A DNA stretch of 64,000 bases from Acidimicrobiales bacterium (lineage in GTDB: Bacteria; Actinomycetota; Acidimicrobiia; Acidimicrobiales; Iamiaceae). The notes below the pieces were generated by a model. It was not told the DNA's origin. It saw only the letters and a program-made list of their open reading frames with translations, and did not search any database. The stretch lies in NCBI GenBank assembly GCA_030447445.1, contig JAUJOW010000002.1, forward strand, positions 68,208-132,207, in the 5' to 3' direction. Positions 8,569-16,518 of this stretch are shown here, one piece after another; position 1 is the first letter of the stretch; each line of letters opens with the position of its first letter. The position numbers were made by a program, and so were the translations under genes.

Positions 8569-9996
8569 TCAGCCGATGGGGCCGGGGCCGAGCTCGGCGA
8601 TCGGCGGACCTTGCGGGTAGGCGACGAGGTTCTCACCGAGCGCCTCTTGCAGCTCGAGCAGGGCCTCGGTGACCTCGGCGCCGTTGGCCACGTACGCGAA
8701 GGTCAGGACCGGCCCCTGCCGCGCGTTGGCGAACCCGGCGAGGGCGGTCACGTCCAACAGGGTGCCGGTCTTGCCCCGGAGCCGGCCCTTGGCGGCGCTG
8801 TCGTCGAACCGTTGGGCCAGCGTGCCGGTCTCCCCGGCCACGGCCAGGCCGTCGGCCAGCGCGGACCTCGGACCGGCCCGGTCGAGCACCTCCATGAGGA
8901 GCGTGCAGCTCGTGGCGTTGCTGGCGGCCAGGCCCGAACCGTCGGTGGCACCGGTACCGGCGGCGGCGAGGCCGAGTCGCTCCATGGCCTCGGTCACGAC
9001 GTCGACGCCGGCGGCGGTGGTCGGGCCGGCGCCCCTGGCCCGTCCGAGCTCCTTGACGAGCAGCTCCGCGGTCTGGTTATCGCTCTCGGTCAGCATCTGG
9101 CGCACGATGTCGGCGATGGGCGGCGAGTCGATGCCCGCGATCTCGACGGCGCCGGCGGGGGCACGGCCGGCGGCGCCACCGCCCTCGACGGAGATGCCCC
9201 GAGCGACCAGGAGCTCCCGAAGCTCCTCGGCGGCGGCGCTGGGCGGGTCGAGGGCGGGTGTCTCCTCCTCCGCCCCCGGCTCCTGGGCCGGCGGCCAGGC
9301 CGTGAAGCCGTCGTTGACGGCGAGAGCCGACAACGGACCCGACTGGTTCTGGGTCACGAACCGGTCGGGCCAGACGTCGGGGTACCGGTCGCTGTCGTAG
9401 CGTCCCTCGTCGCCGACCACGCTGCCCTCCACCCGCCTGACACCGGCCTCGGCCACGGCGTCGGCCAGCGCCTCGAGCGAGGTGTGGATCTGGGGTTGGT
9501 TGGCGAAGCGGGCCACGTAGGGCTCCGTGGCGAGCAGCGGATCCCCACCGCCGACCAGGAAGAGGTCACCTCGCACCACCCCATCGGTGGGTTCGGCCGC
9601 CGCCATGACCCGGGTCCGCAAACGGGTCTCGGCCCCGAGCTCGGCCATCGCCGCGGTGGCGGTGACCAGCTTCTGGGTGGACGCCGGCACCAGGGCCTGC
9701 GCCGGGTTGTGCTCGTAGAGCACCCGCCCCCCCACCGACACGGTGAGGCAGGTGGTCGGTGGCGATGCGGAGATCACGGCGTCCAGCTCGGCCCGCAGGT
9801 TGCGGTCGGCCACGGGGGCGACGAGGAGCGCCGCCACCCGGCGGGGTGACAGTACGGGCGTCACCGGGCCACGGACGGCTCCCCCGGCCCGGGGAGGGGC
9901 GTCGTCGGCCCCGGCTCGCACGGCGGCGAAGGCCAGGGCGAGGGTGCACGTGGCCAGGGCGGCGAGGAGCACCTGGCGCCGGGTACGCGCGGGCAT
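8569..9996 (-). CDS. dacB: D-alanyl-D-alanine carboxypeptidase/endopeptidase, PBP4 (DacB) type
   Basis: A 475-residue exported penicillin-binding protein of the S13 family. An N-terminal hydrophobic signal (RRQVLLAALATCTLALAFAAV) may be a Tat-like or uncleaved anchor. Catalytic motifs are clear: SxxK in PASTQKL, SxN in SDNQTAELL and KTG in GKTGTLLD. It trims or cleaves peptidoglycan peptides outside the membrane. The ATG overlaps the stop of the upstream acyl-CoA synthetase alpha gene (TGATG), which favours this start over one 16 codons further upstream. Co-transcription with the synthetase genes is implied, although the pathways are unrelated. Confidence 0.9.
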   Translation of the reverse strand: MPARTRRQVLLAALATCTLALAFAAVRAGADDAPPRAGGAVRGPVTPVLSPRRVAALLVAPVADRNLRAELDAVISASPPTTCLTVSVGGRVLYEHNPAQALVPASTQKLVTATAAMAELGAETRLRTRVMAAAEPTDGVVRGDLFLVGGGDPLLATEPYVARFANQPQIHTSLEALADAVAEAGVRRVEGSVVGDEGRYDSDRYPDVWPDRFVTQNQSGPLSALAVNDGFTAWPPAQEPGAEEETPALDPPSAAAEELRELLVARGISVEGGGAAGRAPAGAVEIAGIDSPPIADIVRQMLTESDNQTAELLVKELGRARGAGPTTAAGVDVVTEAMERLGLAAAGTGATDGSGLAASNATSCTLLMEVLDRAGPRSALADGLAVAGETGTLAQRFDDSAAKGRLRGKTGTLLDVTALAGFANARQGPVLTFAYVANGAEVTEALLELQEALGENLVAYPQGPPIAELGPGPIG

Positions 9997-11486
9997 CAGG
10001 AGCGGTCCTGGCTTCGCCGGGAGGCGAAGCGGGCGTGTCGCCACAGGTGCTCGAGGGCGGTGACGGCTCGGTTGGCCGAGGCGTAGCAGAGCCGGCCGGT
10101 GGCTCGCACGGTGGCCGGCCCGGGGTTGGCCGGATCGGCCACGGCCAGCTCCGTGGCGGTGAGGATGGGCTTGGCCGTGGCCGCCGAGATCTCGGCGGCG
10201 GCCTCGGCGAAGCGGGCGTCCTGGCGCTCGTGGTAGGCGACGATGCGGTCGAGGCCGTGGTCGGGCCAGAAGGGACCGTCGCGCATCAGGCGGGCCTGGT
10301 TCGACTGGATACCGAGACCGAGGTAGATCACGGCGTCCACCTCGGGGTGGGAGGCGATCAGCTCCAGCACCTCGGGGATGGTGTCGCGGGTCTCCCCACC
10401 GGCGAGGTCGACGGGGTTGGCGCGACTCCAGCGGGGCGGCAGCTTGGTGTCGACGGCGTCACGCAGGTCATCGGGCAAGGCCACGAGCTCCAGCTCGCTG
10501 CGGGTGATGGCGTCGGCGGTCACCACCCCCCACCCCCCGGCGGTGGTCACCACCGCTACCCGAGGCCCTGCCGGGAGCGGCTGGGTGGCGAAGGTGGCGG
10601 CGGCCTCGAAGGCCTCCTCCACGGTGGCGGCCCGGGTGACCCCGGCCTGACGGCAGGCCCCGTCGAACACGGCGTCGTCGGTGGCCAAGGAACCGGTGTG
10701 GCTGGCCGCCGCCCGTTGGCCGCCGGTGGTGGCGCCACCCTTCACGAGCACCAGCGGCTTGCGCGAGACCACCGACCGCACCCGCTCGAAGAAGGCCCGG
10801 CCGTCGGGCACTCCCTCCACGTAGGCGAGTCCCACCGCCGTCTCGGGGTCGTCGGCGTACCAGTCGAGGTAGTCGGCCACTCCCACGGCGGCGGCGTTGC
10901 CGGCGCTGACGGCCCGGCTGATGCCGATGCCGCTCTGCACGGCGTAGTTCATGAACGACGACACGAGGTTGCCCGATTGGCTGGCCACCCCTATCCGCCC
11001 GGCCGGCGGGTACGGGGCCACGATCTGGGCACACAGCTTCGAGGGGGTGGAGACCACGCCCTGCCCGTTGGGCCCGGCCAGCAGGAGGCCGAGCTCGTCG
11101 GCCAGCGTCACGAGCTCGGCCTCGGCCCGCCGGCCCGCCGCACCGGCCTCGCCGTAGCCCGCCGAGGTGACGAACGCCGCCCGCACCCCCTTCGCCGCGC
11201 AGGCCCGCAGGAGGTCAGGGTTGGCGGCGGCCGGGGTGCAGACGAAGACGAGGTCGGCCCGGCCGGCGGGCAGGTCCGCGACCGAGGGGGCCGACCGGAC
11301 CCCGAGCACGTCGCTCCCCTCCCGGTTGGTGGCGAACACCTCGCCCTCGTAGCCCGCCGCCAACAGGTTGTGGAGGCTCACGAAGCCGAACTTGCCAGGA
11401 TGGGTCGAGGCGCCGGCCACGATCACCCCGCGAGGGTCGAACAGCGCTCCGAACCCGTCGGCGGCGGGCCGGTCGCGTCTGGTCAT
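9996..11486 (-). CDS. ADP-forming acyl-CoA synthetase alpha subunit (CoA-binding / ligase-CoA domains)
   Basis: A 496-residue protein with an N-terminal CoA-binding Rossmann domain (FDPRGVIVAGASTHPGKFGF), a middle ligase domain (GRIGVASQSGNLVSSF, then AASHTGSLATDDAVFDGA) and a C-terminal ligase-CoA domain. The histidine in SHTGSLA matches the phosphorylated histidine of ADP-forming acetyl-CoA synthetases. With the ATP-grasp beta subunit encoded 10 bases upstream, it should interconvert acyl-CoA, ADP and phosphate with acid, CoA and ATP. The substrate is unknown. The downstream gene overlaps its stop codon. Confidence 0.85.
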   Translation of the reverse strand: MTRRDRPAADGFGALFDPRGVIVAGASTHPGKFGFVSLHNLLAAGYEGEVFATNREGSDVLGVRSAPSVADLPAGRADLVFVCTPAAANPDLLRACAAKGVRAAFVTSAGYGEAGAAGRRAEAELVTLADELGLLLAGPNGQGVVSTPSKLCAQIVAPYPPAGRIGVASQSGNLVSSFMNYAVQSGIGISRAVSAGNAAAVGVADYLDWYADDPETAVGLAYVEGVPDGRAFFERVRSVVSRKPLVLVKGGATTGGQRAAASHTGSLATDDAVFDGACRQAGVTRAATVEEAFEAAATFATQPLPAGPRVAVVTTAGGWGVVTADAITRSELELVALPDDLRDAVDTKLPPRWSRANPVDLAGGETRDTIPEVLELIASHPEVDAVIYLGLGIQSNQARLMRDGPFWPDHGLDRIVAYHERQDARFAEAAAEISAATAKPILTATELAVADPANPGPATVRATGRLCYASANRAVTALEHLWRHARFASRRSQDRS

Positions 11487-11496
11487 GCCGCGCTCT

Positions 11497-12174
11497 TCAT
11501 CCCGGGACCGGGGCCCGGAGCGCCACCCGGCCGGACACCTCCACGAGCGCGTCGACGGCCACCGGTCGTCCGTCGACCACGATCAGCGGGTTGAGGTCGG
11601 CCGAGACGATGCCCGGTTCGGCTTCGGCCGCCGCCGACAGGCCGAGCAGCACCTCGGCCACGGCATCGCCGTCGACCGGTGGTTCACCGCGGAAAGGTCC
11701 GAGCAGGCGTTGGGTGGCGAGCCCGGCCATCATCTCCGTGGCGTCGATCCGGTCGATCGGCACCAGCCGCACGACGACGTCGGCCACCGCCTCGGCGAGG
11801 ACGCCGCCCACGCCGAGCACCACGGTCATGCCGAACTGCGGGTCGGTGGCGAGGCCGGCGATGAGCTCGCGGGTGCCCCGCACCATGGGAGCGACGAGGA
11901 GGGACACGTCGCCGTCCTCGGCCGCGGCGGCGGCGAGGAGGTCGGCGCCGGCGGTCCGCACGGCGGCGGCGTCGGCCAGGCCGAGGCGGACGAGGCCCCG
12001 CTCGGTCTTGTGGGCGATGCGGTCGCCGCACAGCTTCACCACGGTGGGGAAGCCGAGGGCCTCGGCGGCGGTCACCGCTCCTTCGGGGTCGGCGACCAGG
12101 CGGTCGGGGGCGAACGGCACGCCGTAGGCGGCGAGGAGGTGCTTCGACTGCGCCTCCGAGAGCGTGTGTGGCAC
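11497..12174 (-). CDS. ADP-forming acyl-CoA synthetase beta subunit (ATP-grasp)
   Basis: A 225-residue ATP-grasp protein (ACD beta/ATP-grasp_5). The opening LSEAQSKHLLAAYGVPFAP, VVKLCGDRIAHKTERGLVRLGL (nucleotide-binding) and VSADLNPLIVVDGRPVAVDAL (metal-binding end) are all diagnostic. It partners the alpha subunit encoded next, so the enzyme is split rather than fused as in many bacteria. The preferred start is GTG, eight bases after a TAGGTT box. A TTG three codons upstream overlaps the box and is unlikely. Confidence 0.83.
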   Translation of the reverse strand: MPHTLSEAQSKHLLAAYGVPFAPDRLVADPEGAVTAAEALGFPTVVKLCGDRIAHKTERGLVRLGLADAAAVRTAGADLLAAAAAEDGDVSLLVAPMVRGTRELIAGLATDPQFGMTVVLGVGGVLAEAVADVVVRLVPIDRIDATEMMAGLATQRLLGPFRGEPPVDGDAVAEVLLGLSAAAEAEPGIVSADLNPLIVVDGRPVAVDALVEVSGRVALRAPVPG

Positions 12175-12182
12175 GGCTCCCA

Positions 12183-12188
12183 AACCTA
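12183..12188 (-). promoter_or_regulatory. -10 box TAGGTT, leaderless start of the acyl-CoA synthetase operon
   Basis: TAGGTT on the minus strand ends eight bases before the GTG of the beta-subunit gene. It probably drives beta, alpha and dacB. Confidence 0.5.
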
Positions 12189-12219
12189 CCCAGCGAGGTG
12201 TGGGGGCTCGCGGCGGCCG

Positions 12220-12834
12220 CTACGGCTCGAGGGCGGCTCGGAACAGGGCCCGGACGTGTTCGAGGCGTTCGGCGAGGGCGGCGGGATCGAACGGGTCGCG
12301 CCCGAGGAGGCGCTCGAGGAAGGTGCTGTCGCTGAAGTAGCCGAGCAGGGCGCTGTAACCGGTGATCAGGAGCTGCTCGGGATCGTGGCGCCGGAACCGT
12401 CCGGCCTCCATCTCGCGCTGGAAGTAGCCGACCGCCCGTTCGAAGTGGGGCCGCAGGGCAGCGCCGAGGTCGATGCCGAGGTGCTGGCCGCCTTCGAGGG
12501 CTTCCCGACGCACGATCCGGACGAACTCGGGGTTCTGCTCGAAGAACACGAAACCAGCGGTGATCACGAAGTCGACCTTGTTCCAGCCCTCGTGGCCCGG
12601 CTCGCTCACCGCGCCCTCGACCCGCTCGGCCCACTCGGCCAGGGCGCCGAGGAAGACCTCGTTGTAGATGGCCTCCTTGGACGGGAAGTGGTGAAGCAGG
12701 CTCGGGCGGCGGATGTCGACGGCCTCGGCGATGGCGTTGAGCGACGTCCCCTCGTAGCCGTGTTCGGCGAAGCGGTGCCGGGCAGCCACCAGGATGGCGG
12801 CCCTCGTCGAGAGCACTGGTTCGGTGGCCGTCAT
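12220..12834 (-). CDS. TetR/AcrR-family transcriptional regulator
   Basis: A 204-residue regulator. The N-terminal TetR HTH is clear: [43 protein letters not shown], spanning residues ~12-55. The C-terminal ~140 residues form the helical ligand and dimer domain, with no recognisable ligand signature. Downstream on the same strand, 45 bases away, is the acyl-CoA synthetase operon, so regulation of acyl-CoA or fatty-acid metabolism is a guess from position. The ATG lies seven bases from a TAACCT box. Confidence 0.9.
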   Translation of the reverse strand: MTATEPVLSTRAAILVAARHRFAEHGYEGTSLNAIAEAVDIRRPSLLHHFPSKEAIYNEVFLGALAEWAERVEGAVSEPGHEGWNKVDFVITAGFVFFEQNPEFVRIVRREALEGGQHLGIDLGAALRPHFERAVGYFQREMEAGRFRRHDPEQLLITGYSALLGYFSDSTFLERLLGRDPFDPAALAERLEHVRALFRAALEP

Positions 12835-12841
12835 CGGGTCG

Positions 12842-12847
12842 AGGTTA
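12842..12847 (-). promoter_or_regulatory. -10 box TAACCT, leaderless start of the TetR gene
   Basis: TAACCT on the minus strand ends seven bases before the ATG of the TetR regulator, with no Shine-Dalgarno between. Confidence 0.48.
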
Positions 12848-13017
12848 CAGAACTCGACCTCTGCCCCCCTTTGGAGGCACGACCTGCTCTCGTCGGCCGG
12901 GCACCGAACGGAACGCTGGGGCTCGCCCTCCGACCGGTGAGGTGAGCCGATGTGCGATGTGCGCCAGGAGGTCCTCGGCTACCCGCGGCCGGCGTGGCCA
13001 ACGGCGGGCGAGGTCTC

Positions 13018-13826
13018 TCATCCGGTGGCGGTGTCGTCGGGAGGGTGGTGGGGATCTTGTGCGGTGGGGTCCGCTTTGCTTCGTCGGTGGCCGTGGCGGT
13101 GGTGGTAGGAACAGAGGAGGGCGCCGTTGTCCTGGGTGGTCTCGCCACCGTCGGTGTAGGGGATCACATGGTCGACCTCGCACCGCTGCGCTGGGACATC
13201 GCAGCCTGGCCAGGTGCAGTGCCGGTCGCGGACCTGGATGGCTCGGCGCAGGGCCCCGGTGAAGAACCGGGTCCGGCGGCCGACGTCGATGACCCGGGAA
13301 GGCCCGTTGAACACGATGCGTTCGATGTGTCGGCGTCGACCAGCAACCCGGCCAGGCCACGGCCCGAGCGAAGTCAGCCCAGGCCAGCTCGGTGGCATGA
13401 CCGACCAGGATCTCCTCGTCTCGGGCGAAGGCCGCCTCCAGCCCAGGCCGGTTGGCCCTTGGACAGACGGTCGGCGTGCTCGGCGCTGATGTCCCCCTCA
13501 GCGAGCGCGGCGGCGGTGACGGGCATGGTGCGCAACCGGCGGGCCAGGCGCACCTCACCGTTCAACGCCGCCCGGGGCTGGTGGGTGCGATGAGCCAACC
13601 AGGCGGCGGCGGACTTGGCCCCATCGGTCGACCAGGCCCTCCGGGCATCCCACGCCCCGGTCAGTTCCACCCGGGCGGCACCCAGTCGGGCCGACTGGGT
13701 GTGCAGGTCCACCAACAGGCCCGAGAGCTCCACATCGGACAACCCATCGGCGTCAATCGACTGCAGACCGTCGACCGCTTCCCGGAGAGTAGTGACGAGG
13801 CATTCCATAGGGTCTGCCACGAGCAT
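13018..13826 (-). pseudogene. DUF222/HNH endonuclease (13E12-like) pseudogene
   Basis: The remains run in several frames. First comes a DUF222 N-terminal part (MLVADPMECLVTTLREAV to AEGDISAEHADRLSKG). A +1 change near base 13455 follows (AAGGGCCAAC where AAGGCCAAC would keep frame), leading into RPGLEAAFARDEEILVGHA and DFARAVAW. Then about 100 or more residues of the usual middle are missing. A third frame holds the end: IERIVFNGPSRVIDVG and the HNH core DRHCTWPGCDVPAQRCEVDHV with YHHRHGHRR. Intact family members are ~400-500 residues. The family includes the REP13E12 elements of Mycobacterium tuberculosis, which serve as a phage attachment target. It lies beside the methyltransferase cassette. 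Confidence 0.85.
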
Positions 13827-13890
13827 AAACAGGGGGTATGACAGGGACCGCCTGAGGCGGTCGCAGGACCGTGGTGGTCTGCGTCCGACT

Positions 13891-13941
13891 TCGTGTGGAC
13901 CGGACCGCCGAAAGATCATCGACGCACCGCTGGCGTGCCGT
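13891..13941 (+). repeat. Direct repeat copy 1 flanking the methyltransferase cassette
   Basis: About 51 bases matching copy 2 some 980 bases away, with a few mismatches and two one-base gaps. The last 28 bases (from GATCATCGACGCACCGCT) differ at one position only. At that position copy 1 reads TGGCGT where copy 2 reads TAGCGT, the -10 box of nagA, so copy 1 has no promoter. Confidence 0.8.
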
Positions 13942-13995
13942 GTATTGTAATTGGCTCGGTAGGTATGACGGCCGAGCAGATCAGCAGATATGGCG

Positions 13996-14829
13996 TTACG
14001 TATCCGATCGCACTCCGGCTACCAGAGACTTGTGTTCGTTGACTGCATCGACGGGAAGGCCCCATTCGCGCCCGACGAGCTCGCGCGCTGCGTCCCTCAT
14101 GCTCGTCGCCTCCGTCACCACCCAACCCGAACCCTCGACGATCGCTGCTGCCCGAGGAGGGTCGACTACCAACTTGAGATCTTCGCCGCTGCCGGTGCGG
14201 GCCAGGCGCTGGTAACTCATTTGCCTGCGATCTTGAGAGGTCCCTGCGTCGGGCGGGGGGTAGAAGTCCATCGAGATCCGGCTTCCGCTGGCACTCGATC
14301 CCGCCAGGTCACTGAGTTGGCGTCGCAGGACGTCCTCGCTGAGATACATCGTGAGTCCTTCGAGGATGAACAGTGCAGGCCGCGCCCCGTCGAGTCCATG
14401 ATCCAGCAGCGCCTGTGCGGCGCCTTGGGTCCACAGGTCGGCTTCGACGTACTCCGGGCCATTAACAGGGGCGCGCCGTATCTTGTCCCGCTGAGTCGTT
14501 CCATGATCCAGTTCGTAGAACTGCACACCGTCGTCGGCGAACCGCCACGCTCGACTGTCATAGCCAGCTCCGACCACAGCGATCTGTCCGATACCAGCTT
14601 CAAGTGCGCTCCTCACCTGAGCGTCGTACCACAACACACGCGCCGCAAGGCCGGCCCGAGTCACCGACCAAGGCTTCTGCGAAGACGGCCAATGCTGCAC
14701 GAACCACATGAACGCCCTCCAAGGCGGCGAGACCATCGTCCGAGCAACGGGATCGGACAGCACACCCATCTCCGTCAGCAGCGCGCGCTCAGCCAACACG
14801 CCCTGCGCCGTCCTCGATCGCTTGGCCAC
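13996..14829 (-). CDS. Class I SAM-dependent methyltransferase, LCMT / TIGR00027 family
   Basis: A 277-residue methyltransferase of the leucine carboxyl methyltransferase-like family that is abundant in mycobacteria. The SAM-binding motif is VVGAGYDSRAWRF, followed by FYELDHGTTQRDK and LFILEGLTMYLSEDVL, both diagnostic. Substrates of bacterial members are mostly unknown; some methylate polyketides or small acids. The GTG start has no good Shine-Dalgarno; a CAATAT eight bases upstream could be a weak -10. The gene is visibly less GC-rich and uses more A/T-ending codons than its neighbours, and it sits between two direct repeats, so horizontal acquisition is likely. Confidence 0.8.
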   Translation of the reverse strand: MAKRSRTAQGVLAERALLTEMGVLSDPVARTMVSPPWRAFMWFVQHWPSSQKPWSVTRAGLAARVLWYDAQVRSALEAGIGQIAVVGAGYDSRAWRFADDGVQFYELDHGTTQRDKIRRAPVNGPEYVEADLWTQGAAQALLDHGLDGARPALFILEGLTMYLSEDVLRRQLSDLAGSSASGSRISMDFYPPPDAGTSQDRRQMSYQRLARTGSGEDLKLVVDPPRAAAIVEGSGWVVTEATSMRDAARELVGREWGLPVDAVNEHKSLVAGVRSDT

Positions 14830-14857
14830 GACCGCCCATATTGTCCGATCCGCGCTG

Positions 14858-14863
14858 GTTATA
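14858..14863 (-). promoter_or_regulatory. Possible -10 (TATAAC) upstream of the methyltransferase
   Basis: TATAAC on the minus strand lies 28 bases upstream of the methyltransferase GTG. A TTGGTC 15 bases further upstream, inside repeat copy 2, could be a poor -35. Weak evidence only. Confidence 0.25.
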
Positions 14864-14871
14864 GGACCCCC

Positions 14872-14924
14872 TCGTGTAGACCAAGCCCGCCGAGGAGATC
14901 ATCGACGCACCGCTAGCGTGCCGT
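14872..14924 (+). repeat. Direct repeat copy 2, containing the nagA promoter
   Basis: About 53 bases matching copy 1. It ends one base before the nagA GTG and contains the nagA -10 box TAGCGT. Its position suggests that the ancestral nagA upstream region was duplicated when the methyltransferase cassette entered. Confidence 0.8.
14914..14919 (+). promoter_or_regulatory. -10 box TAGCGT, leaderless start of nagA
   Basis: TAGCGT ends six bases before the nagA GTG. The equivalent position in repeat copy 1 is TGGCGT, which loses the near-invariant A. Confidence 0.55.
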
Positions 14925-14925
14925 C

Positions 14926-16023
14926 GTGCCGGTGCTGGCGGCGTCCCGGGTGGTCACCGCGGAGGGGATCCTGTCGCCTGGGGTCGTCGAGGTCGACGAC
15001 GGGGTCATCACCGCGGTGGGCGCGACCACCGGGACCATGCCCGACCAGATCCTGGTCCCCGGCTTCGTCGACCTGCAGGTGAACGGGATCGACGACGTCG
15101 ACGTCGCCCACGCCGCCGGGACCGACTGGGATCGGCTCGACGCGCTCCTCGTCGCCCAGGGGGTCACGACGTGGTGCCCGACGCTCGTGACCGCCCCCCT
15201 GGACCACTTCGCGGCACCCCTCGGGCGCATCGCCGCCGCCGCCGCTTGTCGGCCCGGGCCCCGCCCGACCATCGCCGGCGCCCACCTGGAGGGACCCTTC
15301 ATCGGCGGCAAGCCCGGTGCCCACCCCGCCCCCTTCATCGTCCCCCCCGACCTCGACTGGCTCACCACGCTGCCCCCGGTGGTGCGGCTCGTCACGCTCG
15401 CCGCCGAGGTCGATGGCGCCCTCGAGGCGGTCCGGCTCCTCGCCGACCGGGACGTTCTCGTGAGCATCGGCCACACCGCCGCCACCATCGACCAGTGCCG
15501 GTCGGCCATCGACGCCGGTGCCCGCCTGGTGACCCACGGGTACAACGGCATGTCCGGGCTAGACCACCGCCAGCCGGGAGCGGTCGGCTCCTTCCTCACC
15601 GATGACCGGGTGGCGGTCTCGCTCATCGCCGACCTCGTGCACGTCCATCCCGCCGCCCTCGAGGTGGCCTTCCGGTGCAAGCCCCAGGACCGGGTGGTGC
15701 TGGTGACCGACGCGGTGGCGTGGCGCGGCGGCCACGTTGCCGACATCGGCATCCACTTCGAGGGTGGGGCGCCCCGGATGGCGGACGGCACCCTCGCCGG
15801 GAGCGCCGTCTCCCTCGACCGGGCCGTGGCCAACGTGGTGAACCACTGCGGCGTCGCCCTCGACCGGGCGGTGGCCGCCGCCTCCACCAACCCCTCCGCC
15901 CTCCTCGGCCTCCCCGACCGTGGGGTTCTGGCCCCCGGCCGCCGGGCCGACCTCGCTGCGCTCGACCCCGCCACGCTGACCTGCCAGGCCACGTGGATCG
16001 CCGGCGACCAGGTCTACGGGTAG
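14926..16023 (+). CDS. nagA: N-acetylglucosamine-6-phosphate deacetylase
   Basis: A 365-residue amidohydrolase that removes the acetyl group of GlcNAc-6-phosphate in amino-sugar and cell-wall recycling. Diagnostic segments are GFVDLQVNG (start of the barrel), HLEGPFI with the metal-binding Glu, SIGHTAA and THGYNGMSGL with metal/substrate histidines, LVTDAVAWRG with the catalytic Asp, and GTLAGSAVSLDRAV. The length is typical. No nagB, PTS or kinase gene is adjacent. The gene is the first intact one beyond the methyltransferase cassette and its promoter lies in the repeat. Confidence 0.92.
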   Translation: MPVLAASRVVTAEGILSPGVVEVDDGVITAVGATTGTMPDQILVPGFVDLQVNGIDDVDVAHAAGTDWDRLDALLVAQGVTTWCPTLVTAPLDHFAAPLGRIAAAAACRPGPRPTIAGAHLEGPFIGGKPGAHPAPFIVPPDLDWLTTLPPVVRLVTLAAEVDGALEAVRLLADRDVLVSIGHTAATIDQCRSAIDAGARLVTHGYNGMSGLDHRQPGAVGSFLTDDRVAVSLIADLVHVHPAALEVAFRCKPQDRVVLVTDAVAWRGGHVADIGIHFEGGAPRMADGTLAGSAVSLDRAVANVVNHCGVALDRAVAAASTNPSALLGLPDRGVLAPGRRADLAALDPATLTCQATWIAGDQVYG

Positions 16024-16117
16024 GCCCGGTGACGCCACCGGTTCTCCGTGCCCCAGCGACCACCAGCGATCACAGCCGGTCGCCCCGGCACGAAGAAGGA
16101 GGCACCGGGGGCGGCGC

Positions 16118-16123
16118 TACGGT
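16118..16123 (+). promoter_or_regulatory. -10 box TACGGT, leaderless start of the 128-residue gene
   Basis: TACGGT ends six bases before the ATG of the small gene upstream of the FIST gene. No Shine-Dalgarno is visible. Confidence 0.5.
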
Positions 16124-16129
16124 CCCGGG

Positions 16130-16516
16130 ATGGACATCGTGGCCGCCGTGTTCATCGAGGACATCGAGCTCCGCCCCGCGCCGGGGCCATCGACACGCAT
16201 CGACCTCAAGGGGATCTACTTCTCGATGGCGGCGCCGTCGTCGGTGCCGGTCACGCTCGAGCCGCACCTGCTCGTCCTCGTGCGGTGCCGTCCCGACGAA
16301 CCCGGCACCGGTGCGCTCGAGGTCCTCTACCGGCGGGGCGACGAGGAGGTCGCCCGCAACGTCCAACCACTGCAGGTCGAGCCGGGGAAGTTCAACTACC
16401 GCTTGGTGCGGGCCGAGCTCGAGTTCCCCGACCACGGCACGGTCGAGGCCCACTGCCGCATCGACCTCGGCCCGGTGACCGTGGTTCCCTTCACGCTCCT
16501 GCCCCCGGTCGGCTGA
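16130..16516 (+). CDS. Conserved hypothetical protein, all-beta, DUF6941-like
   Basis: A 128-residue soluble protein without signal peptide or membrane segment. Sequence features are an N-terminal VAAVFIEDIELRPAPG, then IDLKGIYFSMAAP, LVLVRCRPDEPGTG and a C-terminal FPLL-type beta strand (VVPFTLLPPVG). The pattern, a small beta-sandwich with 'r.dl.g.y', reminds me of DUF6941 proteins, but I cannot confirm it. It is followed after two bases by the FIST-domain gene, so they are probably co-expressed. Function unknown. Confidence 0.6.
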   Translation: MDIVAAVFIEDIELRPAPGPSTRIDLKGIYFSMAAPSSVPVTLEPHLLVLVRCRPDEPGTGALEVLYRRGDEEVARNVQPLQVEPGKFNYRLVRAELEFPDHGTVEAHCRIDLGPVTVVPFTLLPPVG

Positions 16517-16518
16517 CG

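Noticed and set aside
9759-11594. 611-codon plus-strand frame opposite the acyl-CoA synthetase genes
   Set aside because: Gly/His/Arg-rich antisense shadow; the minus-strand frame has all the expected ligase motifs.
13891-14924. Methyltransferase cassette considered as a prophage or IS element
   Set aside because: No integrase, transposase, terminal inverted repeats or phage genes; only one gene lies between the repeats.
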